NCBI GenBank assembly: GCA_003342895.1
Contig: PTFA01000031.1
Location: 5,932,678-5,996,677, forward strand
Origin: Casuarius casuarius
Lineage: Eukaryota; Chordata; Aves; Casuariiformes; Casuariidae
Reading direction: 5' to 3'
DNA: 64,000 nucleotides
The first letter of the stretch is position 1. Each line of letters starts with the position of its first letter. Of the stretch, positions 61,986 through 64,000 are shown piece after piece. The notes under the pieces were generated by a model. It was not told the DNA's origin. It worked only from the letters and a program-made list of their open reading frames with translations, and ran no database searches. The position numbers and the translations under genes are program-made.

Positions 61986-64000
61986 GATTTTTGTGGAGCA
62001 ATACATGTTTACCAGGTACTAGCTAATACATTTATACTACTTCTTGCTAGTTTATTATTTTATATGCAGAAGCTGAAGCTTCAGGAAATGACTTTTGTAG
62101 TCTCTAAAGAGCCTATTTTACACAGATGGACCAGAATTGGACCTTAAAGACAGAGAGCAAAAAGATTTGGGAAGGTTTAGACATGAAAGTCCACCCCTAC
62201 ATTTTTCAAGAATACTTCTTTATTACTTTCCTGTGCTAAACTGTGAACCCAAACAAAACAGATTCCAACTCACATTCCATAACTAGATTAATCCCTTTTG
62301 CTTTTACTTCTTCAGTGTAATTCAAGGAGTAAACAGACGTTTTAAAATGAGCATAGCTATACAGATAACTAGAAAAAGTGTTAAAGATTTGAAATTCTCC
62401 GGGATAAAAAAGGTTAACTGGTCATCATAAAAGACTTATTGTGAGATGGTACAGGGTATACTAAAAATAAGCAAAAAGTTATAGTGATTAATTCTACTGT
62501 ATTTTTATTAAAGGAAAACAAAAAGATGTTGTGAAAATATTCCTTTGAAATTAAAATATCCGTTTTGGGAAGGGCTGCATTTCTGTTTACGTGCAGGACT
62601 ATTTTACACAATTTTGGTATGAAAAGGGAATTTCAACTGGTCTTTAGTGGAATTTATGTTAGCTTTAAGGCCTTTTGCACAGCCAGAGGAGTGTAAGGAG
62701 CCCTCGTGTAAATGAAAACCTGTTTTTTAATGTGCACACTCCTCAAAGTAATAAAGTTTTTATTATTTTTAAAGTTATGTACACCCACTGTGCAATATCA
62801 AATATGCATGTTGTAAACATAGTGGACCAAGTTCAGACATGATGTAAGCATGTGTAACTCCACTGACTTCAAAGGGACCGCTTGTGAAACAGAATACTAC
62901 TTAGCATAGCTACGGGTTGCAGGACCCATGCTAAGTAGTGACAGTATTTTAAATACAATTTTTTGAGTAGTATAGGATTACACAGCACCAGAAACTAAAG
63001 CAGAACTGGGCTGTCAGTCATCTACTGGGGTCGAGTATCAAAAGAAGTGTTCTTGGCTTAATGCAAAACAAAAAAACATAGAATTAAAAGAATAGGCATT
63101 GAGAGTGCTGAGGTGTTATTTCAGAGAAAGGATGGCCATGATCACTTTAAACAAGACAAGGCTAAAAATAAGTTCATCTATGCTTCTGCTGTACATACAA
63201 AAAGCAACAACTGTGTAAGCAAGGTACGGACAAAGGCGGAAAGAAAAAGAGCAAGGAGCAGCACCATATAGTCTTGGTAGAAAGGACCATGCTCAGGGAA
63301 GCAGGGAGACAGACTGGCCAGGACACTGGCATATGCACTAGCATACAGAGAGCAAAAGACCAGGGAGTAGATAGCATTGATCTTGTGTGTTGTTATACAG
63401 AACTGCTTTATGTCTTAAAAAACATAAAAAAGAAAAAGATGACAGCAGCATCTTACCTCTTAGATTCACATCTATTGTGCTGCCCAGCTGTATTCTTACC
63501 AATCAAAAGTGCTTTTGGAAAATATAAAGGGAAGCTGTCACTTGTAACATGGCATTACACAGAGACAGAAAAAAAAACAGACACTAGCTACTTTCTCTCT
63601 TTTTTATAAGAAAAACTAGACTATTAGATGATTCACGATCACAAAGATGCTTCATCATGGATTATCAACTGCATACTGAAAGCTTGAAATCAAGTGGCAA
63701 AGAAATTCCATAAAGAAACCACAGGCAAGCTATTCGGCTAAAAAAAAGATCTTCAAGGACGAAAACAAAGAGGTCAAAGAGAAGAGGCTTTGGTGAGTCA
63801 AATACATGGCACACAGCTTCTGCCTTCCCAGGCAGATGAGCCTCATTCCCAAGTATTACTTGTTTCGAGGTATTTGCCAATGGAGACTTCAGCTAGCAAC
63901 GCTCCTGCAATATTTGGGAATAAGTCGTTCTGACCTATAGTACAAATACGTGTGAACTTTTCCCTGTGAAAGCTGAACAAATTACAGCATCCTTTCAAAA
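61986..64000. other. Unique AT-rich noncoding DNA to window end
   Basis: Contains the hairpin and ancient repeat at 62820-62950. Otherwise nothing recognised, and no gene enters from the right edge. Confidence 0.66.
62820..62950 (+). repeat. Ancient amniote repeat fragment with hairpin
   Basis: GGACCAAGTTCAGACATGAT followed by GTAACTCCACTGACTTCAAA resembles the half-palindromic ancient repeats that contain 'gtaactccattgacttcaatgg'. Immediately downstream is a perfect 12-bp hairpin: ACTACTTAGCAT (62896-62907) and ATGCTAAGTAGT (62928-62939). It has a 20-nt loop that can itself pair GGGT with ACCC. It is uncertain whether hairpin and repeat belong to one element. Confidence 0.45.

Noticed and set aside
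1..64000. Search for tRNA, CRISPR, riboswitch, bacterial or viral gene signatures
   Set aside because: No tRNA B-box-like GGTTCGAATCC, no regularly spaced repeats, no viral protein signatures. The composition and CR1 point to vertebrate nuclear DNA.

Overview
The window looks like nuclear DNA of a vertebrate, most probably a bird. It is AT-rich and has no bacterial features: no operons, no ribosome-binding-site-led genes and no long tandem ORFs. The decisive marker is a 5'-truncated CR1 retrotransposon at about 47.32-49.63 kb. Its 3' end (TTGGACTAGATGATCTCC, then GGTCCCTTCCAACCTC, ending ATTCTGTGAT) is the characteristic avian CR1 tail. Interspersed repeats are otherwise sparse and very old, as expected for a bird.

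I found no host protein-coding gene I can defend. Apart from the CR1 fragments, the open frames are at most about 150 codons, many begin at alternative start codons, and none shows a recognisable domain or a convincing exon structure. No tRNA, rRNA, snRNA, CRISPR array or viral gene was recognised. The most economical reading is a gene desert or a very long intron.

Layout: 1-13.3 kb is unique AT-rich DNA, with one isolated GC/CpG-rich patch at about 4.69-4.89 kb. 13.3-24.7 kb is unique DNA with an ancient MIR/L2-type tail (13.37 kb), GA and CA microsatellites (15.2, 16.2 and 19.5 kb) and a decayed MIR-type SINE (23.1 kb). 24.7-30.5 kb holds a fossil LINE reverse-transcriptase C-terminus (24.72-24.95 kb), a CpG-retaining patch (25.85-26.6 kb), a 197-bp element with terminal inverted repeats (28.6-28.8 kb) and the clearest MIR (30.3-30.5 kb). 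30.5-47.3 kb is unique DNA with a 120-bp inverted repeat (31.25 kb), a perfect 22-bp palindrome (38.13 kb) and three antisense MIR-type tails (38.76, 41.64 and 43.97 kb). 47.3-49.6 kb is the CR1. 49.6-64 kb is unique DNA with two more antisense MIR copies (54.1 and 61.8 kb) and a striking CpG-retaining, low-repeat stretch at 57.28-58.32 kb that contains a 55-bp tandem duplication.

No gene system is visible. The features most likely to matter biologically are the candidate conserved noncoding (enhancer-like) patches and the inverted-repeat elements. Both calls need cross-species alignment, which could not be run here.
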